Shown here one piece after another: positions 1-10,271 of a stretch of DNA of 17,691 nt (positions are counted from its first letter, which is position 1; each line of letters opens with the position of its first letter). The translations under genes and the position numbers were made by a program. The notes under the pieces are model-generated. The model worked only from the letters and a program-made list of their open reading frames with translations, had not been told where the DNA came from and searched no databases. Origin of the DNA: DASYSA01 sp036003885 (GTDB lineage Bacteria > Acidobacteriota > Blastocatellia > UBA7656); assembly GCA_036003885.1 (NCBI GenBank), contig DASYSA010000292.1, positions 1 to 17,691 of the forward strand, in the 5' to 3' direction.

Positions 1-213
1 TTTTCCGTAGAGGTTGTTAACGTGCGAACCAGTCTTCCTCTCCGGTTCCAATATCGTATGAGTGGGGCGAAAGTTTGCCCTCCCCAAGGACTCTGCCGCC
101 GCGATAGGCGCTGACGTCCAGGCAGTGGGAAACAACGGGTAAGCAATCAAGAGGAACGCCAGTGGCATCGCAGCGCCGCCGGCTGTGAATCGACCTTTTT
201 CCCTTCTCCTCAT
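1..213 (-). CDS. Secreted or membrane-anchored protein, 5' part only (partial)
   Basis: An open frame of 71 codons runs from ATG at 213 to the window edge without a stop, so only the N-terminus is visible. The start is well supported: the minus strand reads TTTAGGAGTGACGCTTATG, with an AGGAG Shine-Dalgarno about 8 nt upstream of ATG. The product begins MRRREKGRFTAGGAAMPL, a basic N-region, then a hydrophobic stretch (about residues 14-30, with AFLLIAYPLF) and an Ala-rich segment (APIAAAES, residues 34-41). This looks like a signal peptide or N-terminal anchor. The mature part that follows (about residues 42-71) is too short to place in a family, and no function is assigned. It lies downstream of the kinase gene on the same strand but about 260 bp away, with an inverted repeat and a 15-bp palindrome between, so it probably has its own control. 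Confidence 0.7.
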   Translation of the reverse strand, partial: MRRREKGRFTAGGAAMPLAFLLIAYPLFPTAWTSAPIAAAESLGRANFRPTHTILEPERKTGSHVNNLYGK

Positions 214-319
214 AAGCGTCACTCCTAAAGATCTCGCCTCGATCCCTGTCGCTCGCCGCAGTCTAAGAACGAGGCGAAGCCAGAATACCCTCAAATCGTG
301 GTTGTGTCCCGATACCAGG

Positions 320-334
320 GTTGGCATTGCCAAC
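320..334. promoter_or_regulatory. Perfect 15-bp palindrome, candidate operator
   Basis: GTTGGCA-T-TGCCAAC is a perfect 7+1+7 palindrome about 107 bp upstream of the start codon at 213. A second inverted pair, GTTGTGT (301-307) and ACACAAC (333-339), overlaps it. Position and symmetry suit a dimeric repressor site for the minus-strand gene, but no regulator is identified and a hairpin in the leader is equally possible. Confidence 0.35.
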
Positions 335-405
335 ACAACTTTTGGTGGGGTCAGCGTCCGGCCGAGGGTGTGATCATAAGTGGGACCAGGGTCGACAATT
401 GGCCC

Positions 406-510
406 AAGGGGCGAAACCACGAATTACACGAATCACACGAATGATCACGAACCTGCACGAACAGTCCGTGATCATTCGTGTGATTGGTGTAATTCGTGGT
501 TTCGCCCCTT
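406..510. repeat. Near-perfect inverted repeat of CACGAAT units (palindrome A)
   Basis: The left arm 406-449 and right arm 467-510 are 44 nt each and match at 43 of 44 positions, with a 17-nt loop (450-466). Each arm is built from iterated CACGAAT-type units (cacgaatta, cacgaatca, cacgaatg) capped outside by AAGGGGCGAAAC. The stop codon of the histidine kinase (472-474) lies inside the right arm, and its last ten or so codons are repeat sequence. RNA from this DNA would form a very long hairpin at the 3' end of the kinase message. Related unit sequences occur at 10063-10216 and 11079-11091. Confidence 0.9.
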
Positions 511-3444
511 CGGGACAGTGACCGAGACTTGAGTGCCTTGCCCGAGCTTGCTCTCCAGAATCAACTCTCCGCCGATCTGTTCAGACCGCTCGCGCATGCC
601 GATCAGGCCAAACCCACCTCGGGCTGTTGACGAAATCGCTTCGGTATCGAATCCGCAGCCATCATCCTCAACCCGCAGGCGCACCTGTTGCAGATCGAAA
701 CTCAACTCGATCAGAACACGGCTCGCCCGGGCATGCTTTAGCGCATTTATCAGCGCTTCGCGGCCGATGCCGAGGAGGTTGTTCTCGATCGCTTCAGGCA
801 GGCGCTGCGCAGCACCGTGCACTTCGAGTCCGGCCTGCACTCCGGTGCCTGCGGTCAACTGTTGCGCAATAACCGAGAGGGCTCCAGGCAAGTCGCCATT
901 CTCCAGAGCCTGAGACCTCAGGTTCCACACCGATCGTCGGGCTTCCGCAAGGCTGCTGCGCGCCAGCCTTCGCGCGCAGTCCAGATGATCTTTGGCCTCG
1001 GGCGAATCCACTATCATGTCAGTCATCGATTCCAATTGGGCCGAGATGCCGGCGAATCCTTGAGCGAGCGTATCGTGAATCTCTCGCGCCATGCGATTGC
1101 GTTCGGCCAACACAGCGGCAAACCGTGCCTGCATCTGCCTCAAGCGAAAGCGGTGGAGCCCCCATCCAACCAGCGCCACACCAACTGCGGACAGCCCGTA
1201 GAACCAGTAGGTCTGATGGAATCGGGGTTTCAGGTAGAACTCAAGAGAAGCCCCTGTCATATTCCAGATGCCATCATTGTTCGACGCGACCACGCGGAAT
1301 GTGTACATGCCCGGTGGAATGTTTGTATAGGAAGCCTCCCGCCGCATTCCCGCATCTACCCAATCTCTATCGAATCCTTCCAGCTTGTATTTGAAATTGA
1401 CCTTCTCGGGGGCCAGGAAGCTCAGGCCGGTATAGTGAAATTCGAACTTCTCCAGGCCCGGACCCAGGCTTATATCTCCCGTGAGCCTGATCGGCTCGTT
1501 GTCGACGAGCACTCGCTCCACGATGACCGGCGGAGGCTGATCGTTCAGCCTGATGTTCTCGGGATCGATCATCACCACGCCCTTAACGGTTGGGAACCAG
1601 AGCTTTCCATCTTTGGTCTTCCATCCCGCCGGTTGAAAGCCGCCGTTGCATTCGCGACTCTTCATGCCATCCGATCTGCCGTATGAGATTGACGTAATCG
1701 AGGCTCTCATCCCCCTGGAATGTTCTTCGAAGTCGTTCTTGGCGATCCGGAAGATCCCTTTGTTGCAGCTCATCCAGAGATTCTCCTTCGAGTCTTCGAG
1801 AATTTGAAAGACGACGTCGTCGAAGAGTCCGTCTCTGGTCGTGTAAGAAGACAGACGCCGGTCTTTCAACCTGCTGATCCCACCACTTGTACCGATCCAG
1901 AGCGTACCTTCCCGGTCCTCATAGAGTGACAGCACGATGTTGTTGGCAAGTCCATCGCTCGTCGTGTAGGCGCTGAACACGCCGTCCTTCCAGCGGTTCA
2001 ATCCGCCGCCATCGGTGCCGATCCAGACCGCGCCGTCTCTGTCTTCAGCGAGAGCCCATACGCTGTCGTTAGTAAGGCCGTCCTTCGTTGTATAGGCTGT
2101 GAACTTTCCACCGCTGAGCCGGTTCAACCCGCTGTCAGTTCCGAACCAGACGCCGCCGGCCCGGTCCGGGCAGATCGACAGCACGGTGCTGTTTGAGAGA
2201 CCATCTTTCGCCGAGTAAGAGATGAAGCGCCCGCTCTTGAAACAGCTCAACCCGTCGTTGGTCCCCACCCACAGCCCTCCCTGGCTGTCCTCGGACAATG
2301 AGAGCACGCTGTTGTCTGCAAGCCCGTTTGCTTTTGTATAGGTCGTGAACCTGCCATCGACGAATCGGCTGAGGCCTCGCGCCGTTCCAAGCCAGAGTCC
2401 GCCAGTTCTATCCTGATAGACCGGGCGGACGATGTTGTCGGCCAGTCCGTCTTCGCCGGTATAGGTAGTAAATCTTCCACTCTTAAGCCGGTTCAGTCCG
2501 CCTTCATAGGTACCGATCCACAGGCTTCCCTCCCGGTCTTCACAAATAGATGCGACGCGGAAAGTGGACAGACTGTCCTTATCCCGATATCGTGCGAACC
2601 GCCCGTTACTGAAACGATTCAGCCCGCCGGCCGTTCCAATCCAGATGTTGCCTTCCCTGTCTTCGAGGAGCGACAAGACGCTGTTGTTGGCCAGACCGTC
2701 CCTGGCTTTGTAGGTGATGAACCGGTCATCTTTGAAGCGGTTTAGCCCGTCGCCCGTAGCGATCCAGAGGTCGCCCGCACGGTCCTCGATTATTGCGCGC
2801 ACGAGGTTACTGGCCAGCCCGTCGCTTGTCGTAAACCGGGTAAACCTGCCATCGGTCATGCGGCTGATCCCGCCTTCTTCGGTCCCTATCCAGAGGTTGC
2901 CCTGGCGGTCCTCACAAATCGACAAGACCGAATTGCTCGCCAGACCATCCTTTGTGGAGTATGTAGTGAACTGTCCGTCTGCGAAGCGGCTCAACCCACC
3001 GAGAGTGCCAACCCAGAGACTACCTTTCCGATCCTCGAAGATCGCATCGACAATCCCATCGGCAAGTCCGTCTTTGCTGGTGAAGATCGTGAAGCTGCCG
3101 TCTTTGAATCGGCCGAGACCTCCGCCTTCTGTTCCAAACCAGAGGTTGCCGTCGTGGTCTTCCAGGAGAGCCTGTATGTTGTTCTCCTTGATCTCAGGGT
3201 TGCTCCGCTTGTCGAAGACGCTAAACCGTATGCCGTCGAAACGGACCAATCCTTCCTGGGTAGCCAACCAGAGATAACCGTCGCGGCTCTGGACTATGGC
3301 GACGACGGAGTTCTGCGGCAGCCCCTGGTCGGTTTGCCACACTTCGTGGATGTATTGGGTTATCGTCCCCGCAGAATCCAGAGCGAGCGCGGTCGCGCCA
3401 AGACCGATCCAGCAGAAGAGAGAGGCACACGCGAGCTTCTTCAT
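472..3444 (-). CDS. Sensor histidine kinase with two-component-regulator propeller repeats, Y_Y_Y and HisKA_3/HATPase domains
   Basis: The 990-residue protein starts with a signal peptide (MKKLACASLFCWIGLG). Fourteen propeller repeats of about 42 residues follow (about residues 50-620), with the recurring core LWIGT-x-GGLNRF-x-DGRFT-x-Y-x-x-DGL; fourteen suits two seven-bladed propellers. Next come a Y_Y_Y domain (about 683-738, YTNIPPGMYTFRV), one membrane helix (about 745-767), a HisKA_3 dimerisation helix with phospho-acceptor His790 (REIHDTLAQG), and a HATPase domain with an N-box (EALINALKHA, Asn900), DDGCGFD and GGFGLIGMRER. It is therefore a periplasmic-sensing, NarL-class membrane kinase. 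No receiver or DNA-binding domain is fused and no response regulator gene is visible. The frame is open upstream to 3630, but that part crosses the receptor gene's terminator, so ATG 3444 before the signal peptide is chosen, although its ribosome site is weak. The C-terminus after VTVPKG is encoded by palindrome A. Confidence 0.93.
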   Translation of the reverse strand: MKKLACASLFCWIGLGATALALDSAGTITQYIHEVWQTDQGLPQNSVVAIVQSRDGYLWLATQEGLVRFDGIRFSVFDKRSNPEIKENNIQALLEDHDGNLWFGTEGGGLGRFKDGSFTIFTSKDGLADGIVDAIFEDRKGSLWVGTLGGLSRFADGQFTTYSTKDGLASNSVLSICEDRQGNLWIGTEEGGISRMTDGRFTRFTTSDGLASNLVRAIIEDRAGDLWIATGDGLNRFKDDRFITYKARDGLANNSVLSLLEDREGNIWIGTAGGLNRFSNGRFARYRDKDSLSTFRVASICEDREGSLWIGTYEGGLNRLKSGRFTTYTGEDGLADNIVRPVYQDRTGGLWLGTARGLSRFVDGRFTTYTKANGLADNSVLSLSEDSQGGLWVGTNDGLSCFKSGRFISYSAKDGLSNSTVLSICPDRAGGVWFGTDSGLNRLSGGKFTAYTTKDGLTNDSVWALAEDRDGAVWIGTDGGGLNRWKDGVFSAYTTSDGLANNIVLSLYEDREGTLWIGTSGGISRLKDRRLSSYTTRDGLFDDVVFQILEDSKENLWMSCNKGIFRIAKNDFEEHSRGMRASITSISYGRSDGMKSRECNGGFQPAGWKTKDGKLWFPTVKGVVMIDPENIRLNDQPPPVIVERVLVDNEPIRLTGDISLGPGLEKFEFHYTGLSFLAPEKVNFKYKLEGFDRDWVDAGMRREASYTNIPPGMYTFRVVASNNDGIWNMTGASLEFYLKPRFHQTYWFYGLSAVGVALVGWGLHRFRLRQMQARFAAVLAERNRMAREIHDTLAQGFAGISAQLESMTDMIVDSPEAKDHLDCARRLARSSLAEARRSVWNLRSQALENGDLPGALSVIAQQLTAGTGVQAGLEVHGAAQRLPEAIENNLLGIGREALINALKHARASRVLIELSFDLQQVRLRVEDDGCGFDTEAISSTARGGFGLIGMRERSEQIGGELILESKLGQGTQVSVTVPKGRNHELHQSHE
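1771..3297 (-). repeat. Tandem coding repeat, propeller blades of the kinase (about 126 bp period)
   Basis: The DNA encoding the sensor domain consists of about 12 regular copies of a roughly 126-bp unit plus degenerate end copies. The plus strand shows recurring motifs such as ccgatccagag, cggtcctc and gccagaccgtc at that spacing. Most long open frames on the other strand here are shadows of this repetition. Confidence 0.85.
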
Positions 3445-3508
3445 GGTCGCACCATCAGCATGTAGATACTCCATGAGGATTTGAACTGGCTCGCAAACCG
3501 TCGCGGCC

Positions 3509-3537
3509 ATTCTTAGTCCCGTAGTCTCTGTTGTCAA
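3509..3537 (-). promoter_or_regulatory. Candidate sigma-70 promoter for the histidine kinase
   Basis: The minus strand shows an exact TTGACA (-35, 3537-3532), a 17-nt spacer, then AAGAAT (-10, 3514-3509, 4 of 6 consensus positions). Transcription would start near 3502, leaving a leader of about 58 nt before ATG 3444. It lies just downstream of the receptor terminator, as expected for a separate transcription unit. Confidence 0.5.
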
Positions 3538-3586
3538 GTAGGCGAGTGAATGAGGCGCGGGGTCAACCCGCGTGGCGCCGATTGCT

Positions 3587-3619
3587 GAAAGAAAAGGGAG
3601 AGCCGTAGCCGGCTCTCCC
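3587..3619 (-). terminator. Rho-independent terminator after the TonB receptor gene
   Basis: On the minus strand a perfect 10-bp stem GGGAGAGCCG / CGGCTCTCCC (3619-3596) with a 4-nt loop is followed directly by TTTTCTTTC. The stem begins about 25 nt past the receptor stop codon (3645-3647). GC-rich stem, tight loop and U-tract together make a textbook intrinsic terminator. Confidence 0.9.
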
Positions 3620-3644
3620 TTGCTTTGCAACCGCAGAGCTTTGG

Positions 3645-6935
<3,291 letters not shown>

Positions 6936-6991
6936 GATTTGGGACTCCTATCAGATAAACTTACTCACAGCCGTGAGACGCGGGTTCAGAC

Positions 6992-7020
6992 AGGGTATGG
7001 TCTCCAAACGGCCAAGTCAA
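6992..7020 (-). promoter_or_regulatory. Candidate promoter of the TonB receptor gene
   Basis: The minus strand reads TTGACT (-35, 7020-7015), 17 nt, TACCCT (-10, 6997-6992). The -35 is strong (5 of 6) and the -10 weak (3 of 6). The implied leader is about 50 nt and contains a small CTCAC-AGCC-GTGAG hairpin (6964-6977) before the ribosome site. Confidence 0.42.
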
Positions 7021-7036
7021 GCTGTGACCTTTATCT

Positions 7037-7050
7037 CTTATCGTGATAAG
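7037..7050. promoter_or_regulatory. Palindrome CTTATCGTGATAAG, candidate operator upstream of the receptor promoter
   Basis: This is a perfect 6+2+6 palindrome, 16 bp upstream of the putative -35 box, with a further half-like TTATC at 7031-7035. An activator site at this distance would be well placed, but the binding protein is unknown. Confidence 0.35.
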
Positions 7051-7139
7051 GCCGCAATGAGCAAGTGAGCTTGTTTCCCGCGATTGTTACCGCCCGGGAT
7101 CGGCTAGCCGAACAGCCTTTTGGGGGCAGGCTGGAATCA

Positions 7140-7222
7140 GAAATTCGAAATGCGAAATTCGAAATGCGAAATTACTAAGGGGTTCGGCAATTTCGCATTT
7201 CGCATTTCGAATTCCGAATTTC
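7140..7222. repeat. Inverted repeat of AAATTCG/AAATGCG units (palindrome C)
   Basis: Arms 7140-7173 and 7189-7222 are 34 nt each and match at 31 of 34 positions, with a 15-nt loop (7174-7188). Each arm alternates AAATTCG and AAATGCG, giving a 14-nt period. A further AAATGCGAAA unit continues up to the stop codon of the TIM-barrel gene (7237-7239), so the element begins directly after that gene on its strand. A second copy with the same units is at 8996-9082. Confidence 0.9.
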
Positions 7223-7236
7223 CCCTTTCGCATTTC

Positions 7237-8478
7237 TCACGATCGGTAAGGCTCTCGGCCTCGGCCCTGAACTGGAATGCCCTGATCTGCCAGAACCTCA
7301 TTCTGAAGCGCGTACATGCACGCCGCCGCTTCGTCGATCTTGCGGGTGAATGCGATCGAGCCTTGCAAAATGGGCTTCAACTTCGCTTTGTCCTGTATCC
7401 TGGCGCGCGGGTACTCGTGCTCCACGATCAGATGAGTGTTGGCTACGTCGAGCTTCAACAACTCCCGCGCGGCTAGTTGGTGGTCGAGCCAATCGACAGT
7501 TCGATTCTGCAGATAAGCAAGCGGGTCGTGCCGGGCGGTGCCCGGTAGTTCGTGCTCGCACAGGACGGTTTGCTTGAGCCAGGCGTTGGCTTGATCCGCC
7601 GGATTGGACGAAGGCTTTCCATCTTTCCAATCGCCGCGCTGAACAGTCTGTCCGCCGTAACCCCAGGCCGAAACGCCCTTCGAGTCGATTACCTGACCTT
7701 TGACGTGGAAGCCAGCGATCAGGAAGTTGTAGCCGGTATCTTTCAAGTATTGGAACATCGAGCGGGTGTCCTGTCCCATGAGGATCGCGTGCGATGGATC
7801 GTAGTGAATGCGAAACTGATCCCCGACGCCGGCCTTCTCGCATATCTTGTGAATGGCGATCCAGGTGCCCGGAGTGTAGGCAATGTTGTTATGATAGTTG
7901 TCGCCGGTGGTCCATCCGGGCATGGGGCACTGCTCGATGCGATAGACCAGCCCACGGGCTTTGGCCTCTTTGAGCAAGGGAACCAAGCTCTCCCTGAAGT
8001 CTTCCAGGTTTTGGTCCATGCTGAGCTTCTGGTTGCGGCCGACAAAGCCGCAAACCGCATCGACGCCGAGCAAGGCCGCAGCATCAAAAACTCGCAGCAT
8101 GAACTCGTGCTTCTTCTTTCTGATCGCCGGATCGTCGTGGAGCATATTGTCGAAGTAGCCCAGGTCCGACAGCCCGATCTTGTATTCGGCCAGCGCCGCG
8201 AGCACCCGGTTGGCGCGAGTCTTGTTGAAGGGCTCGCGCAGGTCGAGCGTATTGGCGACCGGATCCAGCAGGGCTTCGGCGGGGATGTCCGATTCGGTTG
8301 GATGAAGCGCCGACGAAAGCTGAATGTTTTCAGCGCCAAGCTCGCGGGCATAGGCAATCCAGTCCTCAATGGCCCGATCGGGATCCGGGTCGCGAATCTC
8401 TCTGGGAGTCAATTCCTGGAGCGCTGCGGTTAGCACTCCGATCTTCATGAACTTGGGTTCGAATGGCCTCACTGACAT
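7237..8478 (-). CDS. Sugar phosphate isomerase/epimerase family protein (xylose-isomerase-like TIM barrel)
   Basis: The 413-residue cytosolic protein has no signal peptide. It shows the metal-site pattern of xylose-isomerase-like TIM barrels: Glu182 in YRIEQCPMPGW, Asp227 and His230 in IHYDPSHAILMGQD, His258 in GFHVKG, and Glu353/Glu355 in IVEHEYPR. Barrel strands such as LGAENIQLS, LGVDAVCGFVGR and FLIAGFHVKG are recognisable. It is longer than the common 270-300 residues of the family, through inserts around 260-330. The exact substrate is unknown; isomerisation or epimerisation of a sugar or inositol derivative is the family role. ATG 8478 is chosen because GAAGGGGACTAACTATG puts a good ribosome site before it; an upstream in-frame ATG at 8511 lacks one. 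It is transcribed divergently from the Hyi-like gene at 9189, suggesting related metabolism. Confidence 0.85.
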   Translation of the reverse strand: MSVRPFEPKFMKIGVLTAALQELTPREIRDPDPDRAIEDWIAYARELGAENIQLSSALHPTESDIPAEALLDPVANTLDLREPFNKTRANRVLAALAEYKIGLSDLGYFDNMLHDDPAIRKKKHEFMLRVFDAAALLGVDAVCGFVGRNQKLSMDQNLEDFRESLVPLLKEAKARGLVYRIEQCPMPGWTTGDNYHNNIAYTPGTWIAIHKICEKAGVGDQFRIHYDPSHAILMGQDTRSMFQYLKDTGYNFLIAGFHVKGQVIDSKGVSAWGYGGQTVQRGDWKDGKPSSNPADQANAWLKQTVLCEHELPGTARHDPLAYLQNRTVDWLDHQLAARELLKLDVANTHLIVEHEYPRARIQDKAKLKPILQGSIAFTRKIDEAAACMYALQNEVLADQGIPVQGRGREPYRS

Positions 8479-8514
8479 AGTTAGTCCCCTTCTGTCGCTT
8501 TGAGTGATCAAAAC

Positions 8515-8524
8515 CTACCGGTAG
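8515..8524. promoter_or_regulatory. Perfect palindrome CTACCGGTAG in the leader of the TIM-barrel gene
   Basis: This is a 10-bp perfect palindrome between the putative transcription start and the ribosome site of the minus-strand gene. It is a possible operator, but a site this short can arise by chance. Confidence 0.2.
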
Positions 8525-8546
8525 CGGCCCAACAAGAAGCTTAACT

Positions 8547-8574
8547 CTTATAACGCGAGGTAGGAGCCAGTCAA
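8547..8574 (-). promoter_or_regulatory. Candidate sigma-70 promoter for the TIM-barrel gene
   Basis: The minus strand reads TTGACT (8574-8569), a 16-nt spacer, TATAAG (8552-8547). Both boxes match consensus at 5 of 6 positions, the best promoter match in the window. Transcription would start near 8540, about 60 nt before ATG 8478. The -35 hexamer is identical to that proposed for the receptor gene. Confidence 0.55.
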
Positions 8575-8595
8575 GGCGTGCATACGGCCGTGCGG

Positions 8596-8675
8596 CTCTA
8601 CAAACATTTCACCCTACGGGTGAGGAGCTGGCGCTGGGCGGCGGGTTCTACAAGCACTTCACCCCTACGGGGTGA
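8596..8675. repeat. Two tandem REP-like hairpins, TCACCC(C)TAC(G)GGGTGA, 50 bp apart
   Basis: Unit 1 (8596-8623) and unit 2 (8646-8675) share YTCTACAARCAYTTCACCC and end in hairpins: TCACCC-TAC-GGGTGA (8609-8623) and TCACCCC-TAC-GGGGTGA (8659-8675). Each hairpin is perfect. The duplicated head plus hairpin resembles REP sequences mobilised by REP-associated tyrosine transposases, but no such gene is in the window. Confidence 0.7.
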
Positions 8676-8700
8676 CAACAACATCACTTGAATCACTTGT

Positions 8701-8720
8701 TGACCCGATGAATCGAGTCA
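8701..8720. repeat. Imperfect hairpin TGACCCGAT/ATCGAGTCA
   Basis: Nine-nt arms with a 2-nt loop and one mismatch form a small hairpin. It is one of several palindromes packed between the two divergent TIM-barrel genes. Confidence 0.5.
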
Positions 8721-8746
8721 GGGACTTTGAGCCGTTTGCCCAAAAA

Positions 8747-8796
8747 GGGGCCGTACCCGCATATGAATATCTGAATATGAAGCGGGTACTGACCCC
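8747..8796. repeat. Hairpin GGGGCCGTACCCGC ... GCGGGTACTGACCCC
   Basis: Arms 8747-8760 and 8782-8796 pair over 14-15 nt with one bulge and mismatch, around an AT-rich loop that itself repeats ATGAATAT/TGAATATG. The left arm is preceded by CAAAAA. The form resembles REP-like palindromes, inferred from shape only. Confidence 0.65.
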
Positions 8797-8816
8797 TGTC
8801 GCGTTAGGGATGTTGT

Positions 8817-8964
8817 CGCGGTGTCACCAATCCTCTCTGGGTACGCATCGCTTCCAGCGTACGAAACTCGGCGCTGCGTCCCTTGGAATCCAAGCGACCG
8901 TTCGCGGAGGACTCGCACGCGGAAGCGATGCGCACCCAAAGGAACAGGGCCTGGCGACACCGCG
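8817..8964. repeat. Imperfect 148-bp palindrome, candidate small non-autonomous element or structured RNA
   Basis: The left arm 8817-8887 and right arm 8889-8964 pair around a centre at 8888, where CTTGGA-A-TCCAAG is perfect. The outer ends CGCGGTGTC and GACACCGCG pair perfectly, and GCATCGCTTCC pairs with GGAAGCGATGC inside. The rest is roughly two-thirds matched. No reading frame of known type fills it, and no clear target-site duplication flanks it. Confidence 0.6.
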
Positions 8965-8995
8965 CTCCATAGTTGATAGACGCGAGCCGGCGGAA

Positions 8996-9082
8996 AAGAA
9001 ATGCGAAATTCGAAATGCGAAATTCGAAATTGGGAAAAGAGACCGGCAATTTCGAATTCCGCATTTCGATTTCGCATTTCTT
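8996..9082. repeat. Inverted repeat of AAATTCG/AAATGCG units (palindrome D)
   Basis: Arms 8996-9031 and 9048-9082 pair with one gap and one mismatch, around a 16-nt loop ending CCGGC; palindrome C's loop ends TTCGGC. The units are those of palindrome C but in a different order and number, so the two are relatives, not exact copies. It ends 5 bp before the candidate promoter of the gene at 9189. Confidence 0.88.
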
Positions 9083-9087
9083 GATTC

Positions 9088-9117
9088 TTGACACACCTGC
9101 GGGACGCGTAGCATGAT
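9088..9117 (+). promoter_or_regulatory. Weak candidate promoter for the Hyi-like gene
   Basis: An exact TTGACA (9088-9093) is followed after 18 nt by CATGAT (9112-9117, 4 of 6). The leader would be about 65 nt. It lies directly after palindrome D. Confidence 0.35.
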
Positions 9118-9188
9118 GGCTACCTCGCATCAGATTCATCACTTCAGCAGATCGTTAACCTCAGTTCTTTATCAAGGAGCAAGTTCCT

Positions 9189-10061
<873 letters not shown>

Positions 10062-10062
10062 A

Positions 10063-10151
10063 GGAAGGAACAGCCACGAATTCCACGAATTCCACGAATT
10101 GAACACTAATTTGTTCGTGAACCATTCGTGAAGTTCGTGGCAGCTCCTTCC
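10063..10151. repeat. Inverted repeat of CACGAATTC units between convergent genes (palindrome B)
   Basis: The left arm 10063-10104 and right arm 10113-10151 pair over about 40 nt with several mismatches and an 8-nt loop. The outer 27 nt (GGAAGGA..GCCACGAA..) differ at about 4 positions. The left arm starts 1 bp after the Hyi-like stop codon. The units are the CACGAATT class of palindrome A. A hairpin here could end transcripts from either side, though no U-tract is present. Confidence 0.82.
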
Positions 10152-10271
10152 CGTAACGTAGTCGCGAATCTCGCCTGGAACCCTGCATTATTCGTGTAAC
10201 ATTCGTGCTATTCGTGAAATTCTTGGCTGCTCATTCCCATAACGTAGTCGCGAATCTCGTCCGCAACTCTG
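10127..10271. repeat. Diverged tandem duplication (86-bp period) of the hydrolase 3' end
   Basis: Segments 10127-10185 and 10213-10271 align without gaps at about 50 of 59 positions, including an identical 20-nt run (taacgtagtcgcgaatctcg). The copy at 10213-10271 is the functional 3' end of the hydrolase gene (encoding EIRDYVMG and tail). The copy at 10127-10185 lies beyond its stop and would encode a similar EIRDYVTG followed by a repeat-derived tail. Both copies end in CACGAA-type units. Slippage or recombination at those units is the simplest origin. Confidence 0.85.

Noticed and set aside
321..521. Short frame with a repetitive TRITRMITNLHEQ-type peptide
   Set aside because: It is produced by reading through palindrome A; the iterated units are open in several frames. 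The same applies to frames over 7120-7476, 8672-9142 and 14364-14567.
817..1686. 289-codon plus-strand open frame opposite the kinase
   Set aside because: It is antisense to the histidine kinase, has no recognisable domain or ribosome site, and reflects codon bias of the real gene.
2714..3277. 187-codon plus-strand frame with repeated Pro/Arg/Ser peptides
   Set aside because: It is a shadow of the propeller tandem repeats on the minus strand; its periodicity equals the blade period.
3445..3630. 62-residue N-terminal extension of the histidine kinase
   Set aside because: It crosses the receptor's intrinsic terminator and the kinase promoter, and it precedes a clear signal peptide at ATG 3444.
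7552..8433. 293-codon plus-strand frame opposite the TIM-barrel gene
   Set aside because: The minus-strand frame has clear family motifs, a promoter and a ribosome site; this one has none.
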